From Shimia litoralis (lineage in GTDB: Bacteria > Pseudomonadota > Alphaproteobacteria > Rhodobacterales > Rhodobacteraceae), in contig NZ_SULI01000003.1 in assembly GCF_005518135.1 (NCBI RefSeq), positions 1-64,000 on the forward strand: a stretch of 64,000 bases of DNA. The letters are read 5' to 3'. Position numbers and translations under genes: made by a program. Shown here piece after piece: positions 35,730 to 45,439 of this stretch (positions within the stretch are counted from its first letter, which is position 1; the number at the start of each line of letters is the position of its first letter). The notes below the pieces were generated by a model. That model was not told the DNA's origin. It searched no databases and saw nothing but the letters and a program-made list of their open reading frames with translations.

Positions 35730-35737
35730 CATACAGT

Positions 35738-36499
35738 ATGAACACCAAACGTCAGAGCTATCCGGGCGGGCTATCCGCGCTAAATGAACGCTACAACAGT
35801 CGGCGAGAACCCTTTGTTTTTTTCAAAGAATCCCTGCCTGATCTTGACGCTGATTTACATGCATTCTCTCAACAGACCGTGCCACAAACGGCGACGCAAA
35901 AGCTTGCGACCGAGCCTCAAAAAAACTCTTCTTGGGCAAACAAGCGACGCGCCATCGCAACAGAATTTGTCGGCAATTCACAACTCGCATATCTGAACGC
36001 TATGCTGATTGCGAACCTGCGCAAAAAGCAGGCGCCTGTTCAGGCGGCACCGTTATTCCTGAGACTTTGGCGCGAACAGTCGACCCATTTGATTGACGTG
36101 CTTGACCTGCGCTGGAAAGTCTCCTCGATCATGACATTTGCCGACCATGGTGACACAGACGTGCAACGCCAAGTCGGCCAAGCTTTGCGCATGCTGTTTG
36201 GCATGATGAAACTCTATGAATTCGAGCGGCTGTTCTCTGGTACGCCACCAGACGCGGCGCATCCTTTCAAGGGCCGCATCAAAGCAAATCTGCCGATGGA
36301 TATGGATCCCTACTCGCTTCAGCACGGGGGCTTGGACATCAACCTGTTGGCACCCGTCTGGACCCTATCGCAGACTGATCCTGTGATCGCACCGCTGGCT
36401 AATCATTTGTTCGAAACGCTGAACGATGATCCCACAACGCTGTTTCGTCGGTTGGCCGCCATGCGTGACGAACGCGCCCGCATCAAGGCGTCGAAATAA
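35738..36499 (+). CDS. uncharacterised protein paired with a glycosyltransferase
   Basis: The 253-residue protein shows no domain I can name. It has no signal peptide or membrane segment, a polar N-terminus with A-N-K-R-R near residue 70, and a helical middle (L-F-L-R-L-W-R-E-Q, L-D-L-R-W-K-V, Q-A-L-R-M-L-F-G-M-M-K). The stop overlaps the ATG of the glycosyltransferase by one base (TAATG), so the two are coupled and probably act together. The region has slightly lower GC. No ribosome binding site is obvious. Confidence 0.6.
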   Translation: MNTKRQSYPGGLSALNERYNSRREPFVFFKESLPDLDADLHAFSQQTVPQTATQKLATEPQKNSSWANKRRAIATEFVGNSQLAYLNAMLIANLRKKQAPVQAAPLFLRLWREQSTHLIDVLDLRWKVSSIMTFADHGDTDVQRQVGQALRMLFGMMKLYEFERLFSGTPPDAAHPFKGRIKANLPMDMDPYSLQHGGLDINLLAPVWTLSQTDPVIAPLANHLFETLNDDPTTLFRRLAAMRDERARIKASK

Positions 36500-37443
36500 T
36501 GCGCTGGGGCGTGGTTGCCACAGTAAAGGCTCCGACACAGGCGGTTTTGAATTTCGCTGCGCACCATCTAGAGTTGGGCGCAGATCACCTGTTTATCTAT
36601 CTGGATGAACGCAATGATGTGTCCCAATCGTTGCTCGCGGCCCACCCAAAGATAACCGTGACGCGCACCAATCAGGCCTATTGGACAGCCGACGGCAAGA
36701 AGCGACCTCCGAAACATCAGGTGCGCCAATCACGCAATGCCAATCACGCTTATGCACAGGCAAGCGACATCGACTGGTTGATGCATATGGACGTCGACGA
36801 ATTTCTATGGCCCCAGACACACTCTGTTCGCGCTCTGCTGTGCGAAACGCCCTCCTCTGCACAGGTCGCACGTGTACGCCCCGTTGAGGCGCTTGCTCCA
36901 ATGCACAGCCAAACAGACAACATTTCGCACTTCAAGGCATGGATCAGCGCCAAACAGGGGCGCGCAGAGCGCTCGCGGTCCGTTTACCCCACCTTTGGTC
37001 CATATCTCAGAGGCGGTTTTCTCAGCCATGTCCAAGGCAAGATATTTGTGCGCACGGGCCTTGAGGGGATGTCAATTCGGATACACAATGCGTTTCTGAA
37101 TGATGTCGAAAACCCGAATTCCGTTGAATTACAGAATATCGATCTGTGCCATTTCCACGCGACCGATTGGGCAGAGTGGACACAAACCTTGGCCTATCGT
37201 CACAAAAAGGGCTCTTACCGCGCCGAAATGCGCGCGGCTCTGCCCGAATCCCAAGGCGGGCTGACGCTGCATGTCCTGTTCGACCAACTTCAGAAAGAAA
37301 ACGGAATACGCGACTTCTTTGAAGAAGTCTGCTTGGCGACGCCAAAACACCTGAAAGCCCTGCAGACACATGGGCTTCTCCGAAGCTATGATATGGCTCT
37401 GGACACCTCTCGCCAAAAACATTTCCCGTCATTTCAGGCTTAA
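36499..37443 (+). CDS. glycosyltransferase family 2-like protein
   Basis: The 314-residue protein starts with a GT-A nucleotide-binding fold (V-V-A-T-V-K-A-P near residue 5, H-H-L-E-L-G-A-D-H-L-F-I-Y-L-D) and has the metal-binding M-H-M-D-V-D-E-F-L-W at about residues 95-104, the D-x-D motif. This matches the Glyco_tranf_2_4/GT92-like group that adds sugars to surface glycans. It is coupled to the unknown gene before it. The acceptor is unknown. Confidence 0.8.
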   Translation: MRWGVVATVKAPTQAVLNFAAHHLELGADHLFIYLDERNDVSQSLLAAHPKITVTRTNQAYWTADGKKRPPKHQVRQSRNANHAYAQASDIDWLMHMDVDEFLWPQTHSVRALLCETPSSAQVARVRPVEALAPMHSQTDNISHFKAWISAKQGRAERSRSVYPTFGPYLRGGFLSHVQGKIFVRTGLEGMSIRIHNAFLNDVENPNSVELQNIDLCHFHATDWAEWTQTLAYRHKKGSYRAEMRAALPESQGGLTLHVLFDQLQKENGIRDFFEEVCLATPKHLKALQTHGLLRSYDMALDTSRQKHFPSFQA

Positions 37444-37614
37444 TGTTGCCGAATTGGCGACAAAACAGCTCCATATCAGAGGTTTGATTGACCAAAGCCG
37501 CCCATTGGTCTACAACCCGCCGTGGGTCACATATGTGGCAAACCACGGGGCCAGACGGGCCCGACCCACACCCAGATGCTACGGGCCAGATGTGTCCGTA
37601 AACCACGGATACAC
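37444..37614 (+). promoter_or_regulatory. leader region of rhlE with repeated short modules
   Basis: AAACCACGG occurs at about 37540 and again at about 37600. CACATATGTG is a perfect palindrome around 37530. GACCAA / TTGGTC (37490-37510) can form a hairpin. No ribosome binding site is clear at the ATG (37615). This may be a structured leader of the helicase gene; the exact promoter is not identifiable. Confidence 0.35.
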
Positions 37615-39033
37615 ATGACAAAATTCTCCGATCTCAACCTTAATCCCAAGGTGCTGAAAGCAGTCAGCGAAGCCGGATATGAAACCCCGACCCCCATTCA
37701 GGCCGGAGCGATTCCCCCAGCCCTTCTCGGGCAGGACGTTTTGGGCATCGCCCAGACCGGAACGGGTAAAACCGCCAGCTTTACGCTGCCTATGATCTCG
37801 CTCTTGGCACGAGGCCGCGCGCGGGCTCGCATGCCAAGAAGTCTGGTATTGTGCCCCACGCGAGAGTTGGCCGCACAGGTTGCCGAAAACTTTGATACCT
37901 ACACAAAGCACCTCAAGCTGACCAAAGCGCTTTTGATTGGTGGCGTGAGCTTTAAAGAACAGGACGCCTTGATTGATCGGGGCGTGGACGTTCTGATTGC
38001 AACGCCCGGTCGCCTTCTGGACCATTTCGAGCGCGGAAAACTGCTTTTGACAGGTGTTCAGATGATGGTGGTCGATGAAGCCGACCGCATGTTGGACATG
38101 GGCTTTATCCCTGATATCGAGCGCATCTTCTCGCTGACGCCCTTTACGCGCCAGACCTTGTTCTTTTCCGCAACCATGGCGCCGGAAATCGAACGCATCA
38201 CCAACACCTTTCTGTCTGCACCTGCCAGAGTAGAAGTTGCACGTCAGGCCACTGCGTCCGAAAACATTGAGCAAGGCGTTGTTATGTTCAAGGCCTCGCG
38301 CAAAGATCGTGAAGGCAGCGAAAAACGCAAGCTTTTGCGTGAATTGATCGCGCTTGAAGGTGACAAATGCACCAACGCAATTATCTTTTGCAACCGTAAG
38401 ACAGATGTTGATATCTGCGCAAAGTCCATGACCAAATACGGTTTGGATGCAGCGCCAATTCACGGCGATCTCGACCAAAGTCAACGCATGAAAACCTTGG
38501 ATGCGTTCCGCAATGGCGAGCTCAGATTTCTCGTGGCATCCGATGTGGCTGCACGGGGGCTTGATGTGCCGGATGTGACCCATGTGTTCAACTATGATGT
38601 GCCGGGGCATGCCGAAGACTATGTGCACCGTATCGGCCGGACGGGTCGCGCCGGACGTGATGGCAAAGCCATCATGATCTGCGTGCCGCGTGATGAAAAG
38701 AATTTTGCCGACATCGAGACGTTGCTGCAAAAAGAGGTTCCGCGGATCGAAAACCCGATCAAGGCGGCGAAACCATCCAAGCCTAGACCCAAACGTGCGG
38801 AAAAAGTCGAAACGCCAGAGGCCGCGGCCCCTGTTGCGCCAGCTAAGACCGCAGTCGAGCCCCCTGCCCCCCGCACAGAAGACAAGCCTGCGACCGCACA
38901 GCAGGATCGCCAGCCGCGTCGTGGCCGTGGTGGACGCAATGACCGTGGTGGTAAGGACAACCGTGTTGTCGGCATGGGCGATCATCTTCCCAGCTTTATC
39001 GCGCTGAGCTTTGACGAGCGCCGCGCAGGTTAG
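37615..39033 (+). CDS. rhlE: DEAD-box RNA helicase, RhlE-like
   Basis: The 472-residue protein has all helicase motifs: Q (P-T-P-I-Q), I (A-Q-T-G-T-G-K-T), Ia (P-T-R-E-L-A), II (D-E-A-D), III (S-A-T), V (A-R-G-L-D) and VI (H-R-I-G-R-T-G-R-A-G-R). A Lys/Pro/Arg-rich disordered tail (about 370-472) ends with R-R-G-R-G-G-R-N-D-R-G-G, typical for RNA annealing. Such helicases act in ribosome assembly and RNA decay; RNase J is encoded just beyond the terminator on the opposite strand. Confidence 0.93.
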   Translation: MTKFSDLNLNPKVLKAVSEAGYETPTPIQAGAIPPALLGQDVLGIAQTGTGKTASFTLPMISLLARGRARARMPRSLVLCPTRELAAQVAENFDTYTKHLKLTKALLIGGVSFKEQDALIDRGVDVLIATPGRLLDHFERGKLLLTGVQMMVVDEADRMLDMGFIPDIERIFSLTPFTRQTLFFSATMAPEIERITNTFLSAPARVEVARQATASENIEQGVVMFKASRKDREGSEKRKLLRELIALEGDKCTNAIIFCNRKTDVDICAKSMTKYGLDAAPIHGDLDQSQRMKTLDAFRNGELRFLVASDVAARGLDVPDVTHVFNYDVPGHAEDYVHRIGRTGRAGRDGKAIMICVPRDEKNFADIETLLQKEVPRIENPIKAAKPSKPRPKRAEKVETPEAAAPVAPAKTAVEPPAPRTEDKPATAQQDRQPRRGRGGRNDRGGKDNRVVGMGDHLPSFIALSFDERRAG

Positions 39034-39056
39034 ACAACACATCAAATCTCAATAAG

Positions 39057-39085
39057 AAAAGGGGCCAATCATGGCCCCTTTTTTT
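39057..39085. terminator. bidirectional terminator between rhlE and rnj
   Basis: GGGGCCA / TGGCCCC (7-bp perfect stem, ATCA loop) has four A on the left and seven T on the right, so it works for rhlE and for the convergent rnj operon. Confidence 0.92.
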
Positions 39086-39121
39086 GTGCGTGATAGCTGA
39101 CCTTATGGATCAGAGGTGGCC

Positions 39122-40789
39122 TTAGCTCATCCGGCTGACAATAATTGTCACTTCTGGCTTTTTGCCGATCTCTGTTTGACAGGTGTTTCTGGCGATCCGA
39201 CGCAATTCGGTTTCAAGCTTGTCATCGTTTGACAGCGTTTTCTCGTTTGCACGCCCAAGGAACTGTGTGAGGTCCGCTTCGACAACATCCAGCAACGGCG
39301 CAAAGCTACGCCCTTGTTCAGGCAAGCCTTTGAGCTCGCACCATGCTTCGCCAAGCGGTTCGTCATCTTCGTCCAGAATGACCGTGACAATGACGTGCCC
39401 GTTCAGCGCCATGCGAATACGATCGCGGACCACACCGTCCAGTGCGCCAATTTTCACAGACCCGTCCAGATAGGTGCGACCTGTCTCTACGAACTCGGCC
39501 ACTTTTGGTGACGCGCCCGTCAGATCCAGCATTGTTCCGTTCACTGCAACGATCGACTCGCGACCACGCTCTTTGGACAGTTTGGCATGTTCACGCAAGT
39601 GACGGTGTTCGCCGTGGTTTGGAATGACCATCTGCGGATTCACGATATCCTGAAGCCGCTCGAGGTCGGGCCGATTGGCATGGCCAGATACGTGATATTT
39701 GCCCTCGGAATCGTCGACAATATCGACGCCCATCTCAGAGAACTGGTTCATAATACGAATGACGCCACGCTCGTTTCCGGGAATGGTTTTCGACGAAAAC
39801 AAAAACAGATCCCCCTCTTTCAACTGCATGCCGTTGTATTTTCCGCGCGCAAGCTGCGCGCTCGCGGCGCGGCGTTCACCCTGAGACCCCGTCACAAGAA
39901 GCATGAGGTTCTCACGTGGAATCCCGCGTGCATCCTCAATGCTCACAACCTTGGGAAAGCTGGTCAAAACACCGGTCTGGATGCCAGCTTCGACCATGCG
40001 GCGCATGGCACGCCCCATAAGGCAGATAGAACGACCTGCACGCTCGCCAGCTTCGGCCAGTGTTTTAACCCGGGCCACGTTGGAGGCAAAAGTCGTGGCC
40101 ACTACCATTTCAGGCGCTGACGCGACCAGTTTTTCAATTTCCGGCCCAACGGTGGATTCTGACCGTCCCGGTTTCAATGAAAATACGTTTGTACTGTCGC
40201 AAATCAGGGCTTTGACACCATCCTTGGCGACATCCGCCCAAAGATCGGGGTCGAACGGCTCGCCGACAACAGGTGTTTCATCCAGCTTGAAGTCACCCGA
40301 ATGGATGACGCGACCAGCAGGTGAGTCGATCACCAACGCAGCGCTTTCGGGAATCGAGTGACTGACGGGCAAAAATCCAACACTGAACGGACCGGCCTTG
40401 GTCACGACGGGCCACGCCGAGACTGTCTTGATTTCGGTTTCCGGTTGCCCTTGGTCTGCCATTTTGTGACGCGCAAGGTTGGCTGTGAATGCGCGCGCAT
40501 ACACCGGCACGCCCAGTTTTTCCCAGTAATGGCCAACGGCCCCAACGTGATCTTCGTGGCCATGTGTAATAAATACCGCTTCCAAGCGGGATTTGTTTTC
40601 TTCCAGCCAGCGAATATCCGGGAAAATCAGATCTACGCCTGGGCTGCTTTCCATATCGGAAAACGTCACCCCTAGGTCGACAAGAATGAGACGTTCTTTG
40701 TGCTTGGGGCCGTACCCATACACATATGCGTTCATTCCAATTTCGCCTGCACCTCCTAAAGGAAGGTAAATTAATCTTTCGCTGCTCAC
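39122..40789 (-). CDS. rnj: ribonuclease J
   Basis: RNase J is a zinc-dependent endo- and 5'-3' exonuclease for mRNA decay and rRNA maturation. The 555-residue protein begins with S-S-E-R-L-I-Y-L-P-L-G-G-A-G-E-I-G-M-N, has the metallo-beta-lactamase motif F-I-T-H-G-H-E-D-H-V-G-A near residues 74-85, V-I-H-S-G-D-F-K-L-D, and S-G-H-A-N-R-P-D-L in the beta-CASP region. The start is GTG, overlapping the coaX stop (GTGA). It is the last gene of birA-coaX-rnj. Confidence 0.96.
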   Translation of the reverse strand: MSSERLIYLPLGGAGEIGMNAYVYGYGPKHKERLILVDLGVTFSDMESSPGVDLIFPDIRWLEENKSRLEAVFITHGHEDHVGAVGHYWEKLGVPVYARAFTANLARHKMADQGQPETEIKTVSAWPVVTKAGPFSVGFLPVSHSIPESAALVIDSPAGRVIHSGDFKLDETPVVGEPFDPDLWADVAKDGVKALICDSTNVFSLKPGRSESTVGPEIEKLVASAPEMVVATTFASNVARVKTLAEAGERAGRSICLMGRAMRRMVEAGIQTGVLTSFPKVVSIEDARGIPRENLMLLVTGSQGERRAASAQLARGKYNGMQLKEGDLFLFSSKTIPGNERGVIRIMNQFSEMGVDIVDDSEGKYHVSGHANRPDLERLQDIVNPQMVIPNHGEHRHLREHAKLSKERGRESIVAVNGTMLDLTGASPKVAEFVETGRTYLDGSVKIGALDGVVRDRIRMALNGHVIVTVILDEDDEPLGEAWCELKGLPEQGRSFAPLLDVVEADLTQFLGRANEKTLSNDDKLETELRRIARNTCQTEIGKKPEVTIIVSRMS

Positions 40790-41562
40790 GCGGCCATATC
40801 CTTGTTGTATTTGTGTATTACGGTCAGCCCGTGCATCGTCAGATGTTCATCGAACGCGTCAAAAAGGCCCGTATCTTGCTGGAACAAAGGCGCCAGCCCG
40901 CCTGTTGCGATAACTTTCATCGGACGGCCGCGCTCTTCGCGAATGCGCGAGCTGATCTCGCGGACAAGTCCGACGTATCCCCAGAAAATCCCCGATTGCA
41001 TACAAGCAACCGTGTTCATCCCGACGACGTTTTGTGGTTTTGTGATGTCAACATGAGGCAACGCCGCTGCGGCCATGTGCAGAGCCTCTAGAGACAGGTT
41101 CACCCCCGGGGCAATGACGCCCCCAACATAGGCCCCGTCGGTATCAACGACGTCAAATGTGGTGGCTGTGCCAAAATCGACAACAATCAAATCTCCGCCG
41201 TGGGTGTCAAACGCTCCGGCGGTATTGACCAATCTATCCGGCCCCACTTGGGTCCCTGCTTCGACGCGCGCATTGTGGGGTAAAAGACACTCGGGCTTGC
41301 CCACGACCAGAGGGCGACAGTTAAAGAACCTGTCGGCAAACACCCGAAGGTTAAACACAACGCGCGGCACCGTGGACGAAATGATGACATCAGTGATATC
41401 GGTTTCGATCTGATAGTGCTGAACAAGCGTGTGGAACCACGTGAAATAGGCATCAGCCGTGCGGGCGTGGTGCGTCGATGTCCGTAACGTGCACAGAAAT
41501 TTCTCGCCATCCCAAATGGAAAACACGGTGTTGGTATTGCCACAATCGATTGCCAGAAGCAT
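40786..41562 (-). CDS. coaX: type III pantothenate kinase
   Basis: It phosphorylates pantothenate, the first step of coenzyme A synthesis. The 258-residue protein starts L-L-A-I-D-C-G-N-T-N-T-V-F-S (phosphate loop), has G-P-D-R-L-V-N near residue 103, the strand V-V-D-F-G-T-A-T-T-F-D-V-V with the catalytic Asp, G-G-V-I-A-P-G-V-N-L, and V-I-A-T-G-G-L-A. Length is normal. It lies 17 bases after birA and overlaps rnj. Confidence 0.96.
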   Translation of the reverse strand: MLLAIDCGNTNTVFSIWDGEKFLCTLRTSTHHARTADAYFTWFHTLVQHYQIETDITDVIISSTVPRVVFNLRVFADRFFNCRPLVVGKPECLLPHNARVEAGTQVGPDRLVNTAGAFDTHGGDLIVVDFGTATTFDVVDTDGAYVGGVIAPGVNLSLEALHMAAAALPHVDITKPQNVVGMNTVACMQSGIFWGYVGLVREISSRIREERGRPMKVIATGGLAPLFQQDTGLFDAFDEHLTMHGLTVIHKYNKDMAA

Positions 41563-41579
41563 GATCAGCCCCTTGATGC

Positions 41580-42332
41580 CTAAAAGAAAATTTCAGCTGC
41601 GGGGATCGCCACAGCGCCTTTGGGTGTTTTCAACACCAGATTGCCTGCATTGTCCACCGTTTCAAAGACACCTACCGTTTCGTCACGTGTGGTTCTTGCG
41701 GTAATCACCTCGCCAAGTCTGGCGGCCCGATCCAGCCACGAAGCCCGAATTGGATCAAATCCATAGGTCGCGAATTGCGCCTCGTAGCGGGCATATGCTG
41801 GCGCCAAGATATCCAAAAAAGTTTCCGGATCCACATGTGCGCCGGTTTCCGACAAAAGCGATACAGGTCTAACAGCTTTTGTTTCAAGATCTGCTCCAGC
41901 CGGTGCCTGTGCCAAATTCACCCCAATCCCAATGGCGATATGGCTAATTTCCCCACCGGAGAACCCAGCACTTTCCAACAGAATTCCCGCAACCTTGGCC
42001 CCATTCAGCAGTACATCGTTTGGCCACTTGAGCGAAAACGCTTCGGGGCGACCTGTTGCCAGCACAAACGCGTCGAACAGCGCCAAAGACGCTACAAACG
42101 ACCGTAACGCCATCCGGTCGGCAGGTTCAGCAGGTCGCATCACGAGTGTCGCGGCAAAGTTCCCCTTGGGATCAATCCACGGGCGGCCACGTCGGCCACG
42201 CCCTTTGGTTTGTGACAGCCCCAAGATCCACTCAGGCTTTGTCAATGTTGGCGCAATACGCGCGGCCTCAGCATTGGTGCTATCGACTTGGTCTAAAACG
42301 CGTCTGCCATAGTCTTGAGGCCAGCTTTCCAT
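41580..42332 (-). CDS. birA: biotin-[acetyl-CoA-carboxylase] ligase
   Basis: It attaches biotin to carboxylase carrier domains. The 250-residue protein has Q-V-D-S-T-N-A-E-A near residue 16, the biotinyl-AMP loop G-R-G-R-R-G-R-P-W near residues 44-52, and the catalytic K-W-P-N-D-V-L-L. No N-terminal DNA-binding domain is present, so it is an enzyme only, not a repressor as in E. coli. The ATG at 42332 has GGAGA six bases ahead; the GTG just before it is too close. Likely client in the window: the carboxylase at 62617. Confidence 0.94.
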   Translation of the reverse strand: MESWPQDYGRRVLDQVDSTNAEAARIAPTLTKPEWILGLSQTKGRGRRGRPWIDPKGNFAATLVMRPAEPADRMALRSFVASLALFDAFVLATGRPEAFSLKWPNDVLLNGAKVAGILLESAGFSGGEISHIAIGIGVNLAQAPAGADLETKAVRPVSLLSETGAHVDPETFLDILAPAYARYEAQFATYGFDPIRASWLDRAARLGEVITARTTRDETVGVFETVDNAGNLVLKTPKGAVAIPAAEIFF

Positions 42333-42381
42333 CACATGTCTCCGATCAATTTATTGCCAAAGGCCGTAGCTAAAAACGACG

Positions 42382-42403
42382 ACGCGCCCCGAAAGGGGCG
42401 CGT
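42382..42403 (-). terminator. terminator of the nuo operon
   Basis: ACGCGCCCC / GGGGCGCGT forms a 9-bp stem closed by a GAAA tetraloop; on the minus strand CGTCGTTTTTAG follows. It separates nuoN from birA. Confidence 0.9.
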
Positions 42404-42439
42404 GCAATACAGATTAAGAATATCTCGACGTGGTCAAGC

Positions 42440-43879
42440 CTAATTGACCAATGTCGCAGCCGCAGCTTGGGCGATGCTTTCGATACCGAACAGGTTCACA
42501 ACCCCCACCAACATGATGGCGGCGGACGCCATAAGTGCACCCCAAAGGATCGGCGAGCGCCCCTTGTCGAGTACTTCGCCTTCTTCGCCGAAGTACATAT
42601 AGTACACGATCCGCAGGTAGTAGAACGCGCCAATAACCGAAGCGACCACACCCAATACAGCAAGCCACACCAGCCCAGCATCATATGCTGCGCGCAGCAC
42701 ATAAAACTTGCCAAAGAAGCCGACCAGCGGCGGAACACCTGCCAGAGAGAAGAGCAAGATGAGCATCGCCAATGCTTTGGCCGGTTCGCGCTTGGAATAC
42801 ATGTTCAGCGACTGAATGTCGGTCACAGGCTGGCCATCTTTTTCCATGCTCAAGATGAAGGCAAATGTGCCGATATTCATCGTGACATAGATCGCCATGT
42901 AAATCAGCATCGACTGCACACCAAAGGCCGTGCCCGCTGCCAACCCCATAAGGGCATAGCCCATATGCGCAATCGACGAATAGGCCATCATGCGTTTGAT
43001 GTTTGTCTGACCGATGGCAGCAACCGCACCAAGGAACATAGACAGCACCGACAGGGCCACAAGGATCTGTTGCCATTGGGAAACCACGCCCCCAAAGGCA
43101 TCATGCAGAACCCGCGCAAACAACGCCATCGCAGCCACTTTTGGGGCTGTCGCAAAGAATGCAGTGACAGGTGTCGGAGAGCCTTCGTACACATCCGGTG
43201 TCCACATGTGGAACGGAACGGCAGATACCTTGAATGCCAAGCCCGCGGTGACAAATGTCAGCCCGAACAACATGCCAAGTGAGACATGCCCGTGTCCAAC
43301 CGCTTCGATGATGCCCGAGAACAAGGTCGTGCCGGAGAACCCATAGATCAAAGACGAACCATACAGCAACAAACCAGAGCTCAACGCACCAAGCACAAAA
43401 TACTTGAGGCCAGCTTCGGACGAGCGCACGCTGTCACGGCGCATGGATGCAATGACATAGAGCGACAGAGATTGTAGCTCGAGGCCCATGTAAAGCGCCA
43501 TGAGGTCGCCTGCGGACACCATCATCATCATCCCAACTGCGGACAATGTGACCAGCACCGGGTATTCAAAACGAAGCATGCCGCGGCGGCTCATGTATTC
43601 TTGACCAATCGCCAGTACAGCCGCAGCAGACAACAAGATGGTGACCTTGGCAAAACGCGAGAACGCGTCGTCATGGAACATACCGTTGAAAGCCACGTTT
43701 TCGCCCGAACCCGACACGCCAATCCAGCTTGCCACAAGCACGAACAACACTGCGGTCACCCATGTCATCAGGGACGCGAGCCGGTCCTTGCCAGTGTACA
43801 CCGCACCGACAAGCGCCACCATCGCGTAGATTGCCAGAAGGATTTCGGGCAGGATAATATTCAGATCAGCCTGGATCAT
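42440..43879 (-). CDS. nuoN: NADH-quinone oxidoreductase subunit N
   Basis: This is one of the three antiporter-like proton-pumping membrane subunits of Complex I. The 479-residue protein has about 14 helices. It carries the antiporter core E-L-Q-S-L-S-L-Y-V near residue 130, [16 protein letters not shown], the lysine-containing [18 protein letters not shown] around residue 215, and [11 protein letters not shown]. It is the last subunit of the operon, 15 bases behind nuoM. Confidence 0.97.
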   Translation of the reverse strand: MIQADLNIILPEILLAIYAMVALVGAVYTGKDRLASLMTWVTAVLFVLVASWIGVSGSGENVAFNGMFHDDAFSRFAKVTILLSAAAVLAIGQEYMSRRGMLRFEYPVLVTLSAVGMMMMVSAGDLMALYMGLELQSLSLYVIASMRRDSVRSSEAGLKYFVLGALSSGLLLYGSSLIYGFSGTTLFSGIIEAVGHGHVSLGMLFGLTFVTAGLAFKVSAVPFHMWTPDVYEGSPTPVTAFFATAPKVAAMALFARVLHDAFGGVVSQWQQILVALSVLSMFLGAVAAIGQTNIKRMMAYSSIAHMGYALMGLAAGTAFGVQSMLIYMAIYVTMNIGTFAFILSMEKDGQPVTDIQSLNMYSKREPAKALAMLILLFSLAGVPPLVGFFGKFYVLRAAYDAGLVWLAVLGVVASVIGAFYYLRIVYYMYFGEEGEVLDKGRSPILWGALMASAAIMLVGVVNLFGIESIAQAAAATLVN

Positions 43880-43894
43880 TTTCTCAAGCTCTCC

Positions 43895-45439
43895 TTAATG
43901 CGATGTCATCTGGGCGCCCGAAGGGGCATGCGCCAGAGCGGTTTCATAGTTGGTAATCAGAGCCTCAACAGAAGGCCCAATGATATCTGTGATAAGCGCC
44001 GGATAGACGCCCAATAGCAGTGTCATGATCACCAGCGGCGCAAAAATCCATTTTTCGCGTGCCGTCATATCGGAAATCGTCTTGAGGCTTTCTTTGATCA
44101 GGTCCCCAAGGACCACCCGACGAAACAGCCACAAAGCATAGGCCGCCGAGAAGATCACCCCGGATGCCGCCACAGCCGCAACCCAAGTGTTCACCTTGAA
44201 AATCCCGACAAGCACAAGGAACTCACCGACAAAGCCAGAAGTGCCCGGCAGACCAACGTTGGCCATCGTAAAGAACATAAAGATCAGCGCATACGCAGGC
44301 ATCCGCACGACCAGACCGCCATACGCGTCAATATCGCGAGTGTGCATACGATCATAGATCACGCCGACACATAGGAACAAGGCACCCGAAATAAAGCCGT
44401 GACTCAACATCTGGAAGATCGCACCATCAATGCCTTGTTGGTTCGCTGCAAAAATACCCATGGTCACATAGCCCATGTGTGCAACAGAGGAATACGCGAT
44501 GAGCTTTTTCATGTCTTCTTGAACCAGCGCAACCAGCGACGTGTATACAATCGCAATTGCAGACATCCAAAGCACAAGATCCGTCATCACCTCTGCCCCG
44601 ATGGGGAACATTGGCAAGCTGAACCGCAAGAAGCCATAGCCCCCCATTTTCAACAGGATCGCAGCCAGCACAACAGAACCTGCTGTGGGCGCCTGAACGT
44701 GTGCATCCGGCAACCAGGTGTGGACCGGCCACATTGGCATCTTAACCGCGAACGATGCAAAGAAGGCCAAGAACAACAATGTCTGAAGACCACCCACAAC
44801 CTGAATACCCAAGACCGAGAACGTCTCAGATCCGAAGGAGTGGTTCATAAGCGTGGGAATGTCAGTGGTGCCTGCGTCCGAGAACATTGCAACCATCGCC
44901 ACCAGCATCAACACCGATCCGAGGAACGTATAGAGGAAGAACTTGAACGATGCATAAATCCGGTTGGCGCCGCCCCAAATCCCGATAATCAGGAACATTG
45001 GGATCAAACCAGCCTCGAAGAACATATAGAACAGCACCAGATCAAGCGCCATAAACACGCCAAGCATCAGCGTTTCAAGCAGCAGGAAGGCGATCATATA
45101 TTCTTTGACACGCGTATTCACGTTCCACGAGGCCGCAATCACAAGCGGCATCATAAAGGTGGTCAGCATCACAAACAGAACGCTGATACCATCAACACCA
45201 AGCTTGTACTTGAGGCCCATCAGCCATTCACGCTCCTCAACGAACTGAAAGCCCGTGTTGGAAGGGTCGAATTCAAACAAGATACCCAGCGAGACAAGGA
45301 AGGTGATGACCGTTGCCACCATCGCAACCCATTTGGCGTTCCGCTGTGCTGCCGCTTCTTCCCCGCGCAGGAAGATCGCTAGGATCGCCGCTGCAATCGC
45401 AGGGATAAAAGTGACTAGGGAGAGCAAGCTGTCGTTCAT
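43895..45439 (-). CDS. nuoM: NADH-quinone oxidoreductase subunit M
   Basis: This is the second antiporter-like subunit. The 514-residue protein carries [11 protein letters not shown] near residue 98 (the conserved membrane Glu), [32 protein letters not shown], and [12 protein letters not shown] near residue 400. The ATG at 45439 has AGGAG upstream and overlaps the nuoL stop by one base (TAATG); a longer upstream frame would run deep into nuoL. Confidence 0.97.
   Translation of the reverse strand: MNDSLLSLVTFIPAIAAAILAIFLRGEEAAAQRNAKWVAMVATVITFLVSLGILFEFDPSNTGFQFVEEREWLMGLKYKLGVDGISVLFVMLTTFMMPLVIAASWNVNTRVKEYMIAFLLLETLMLGVFMALDLVLFYMFFEAGLIPMFLIIGIWGGANRIYASFKFFLYTFLGSVLMLVAMVAMFSDAGTTDIPTLMNHSFGSETFSVLGIQVVGGLQTLLFLAFFASFAVKMPMWPVHTWLPDAHVQAPTAGSVVLAAILLKMGGYGFLRFSLPMFPIGAEVMTDLVLWMSAIAIVYTSLVALVQEDMKKLIAYSSVAHMGYVTMGIFAANQQGIDGAIFQMLSHGFISGALFLCVGVIYDRMHTRDIDAYGGLVVRMPAYALIFMFFTMANVGLPGTSGFVGEFLVLVGIFKVNTWVAAVAASGVIFSAAYALWLFRRVVLGDLIKESLKTISDMTAREKWIFAPLVIMTLLLGVYPALITDIIGPSVEALITNYETALAHAPSGAQMTSH

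Noticed and set aside
37579-39045. 488-codon open frame opposite rhlE
   Set aside because: It is a shadow of the helicase gene caused by codon bias; no motif and no ribosome binding site.
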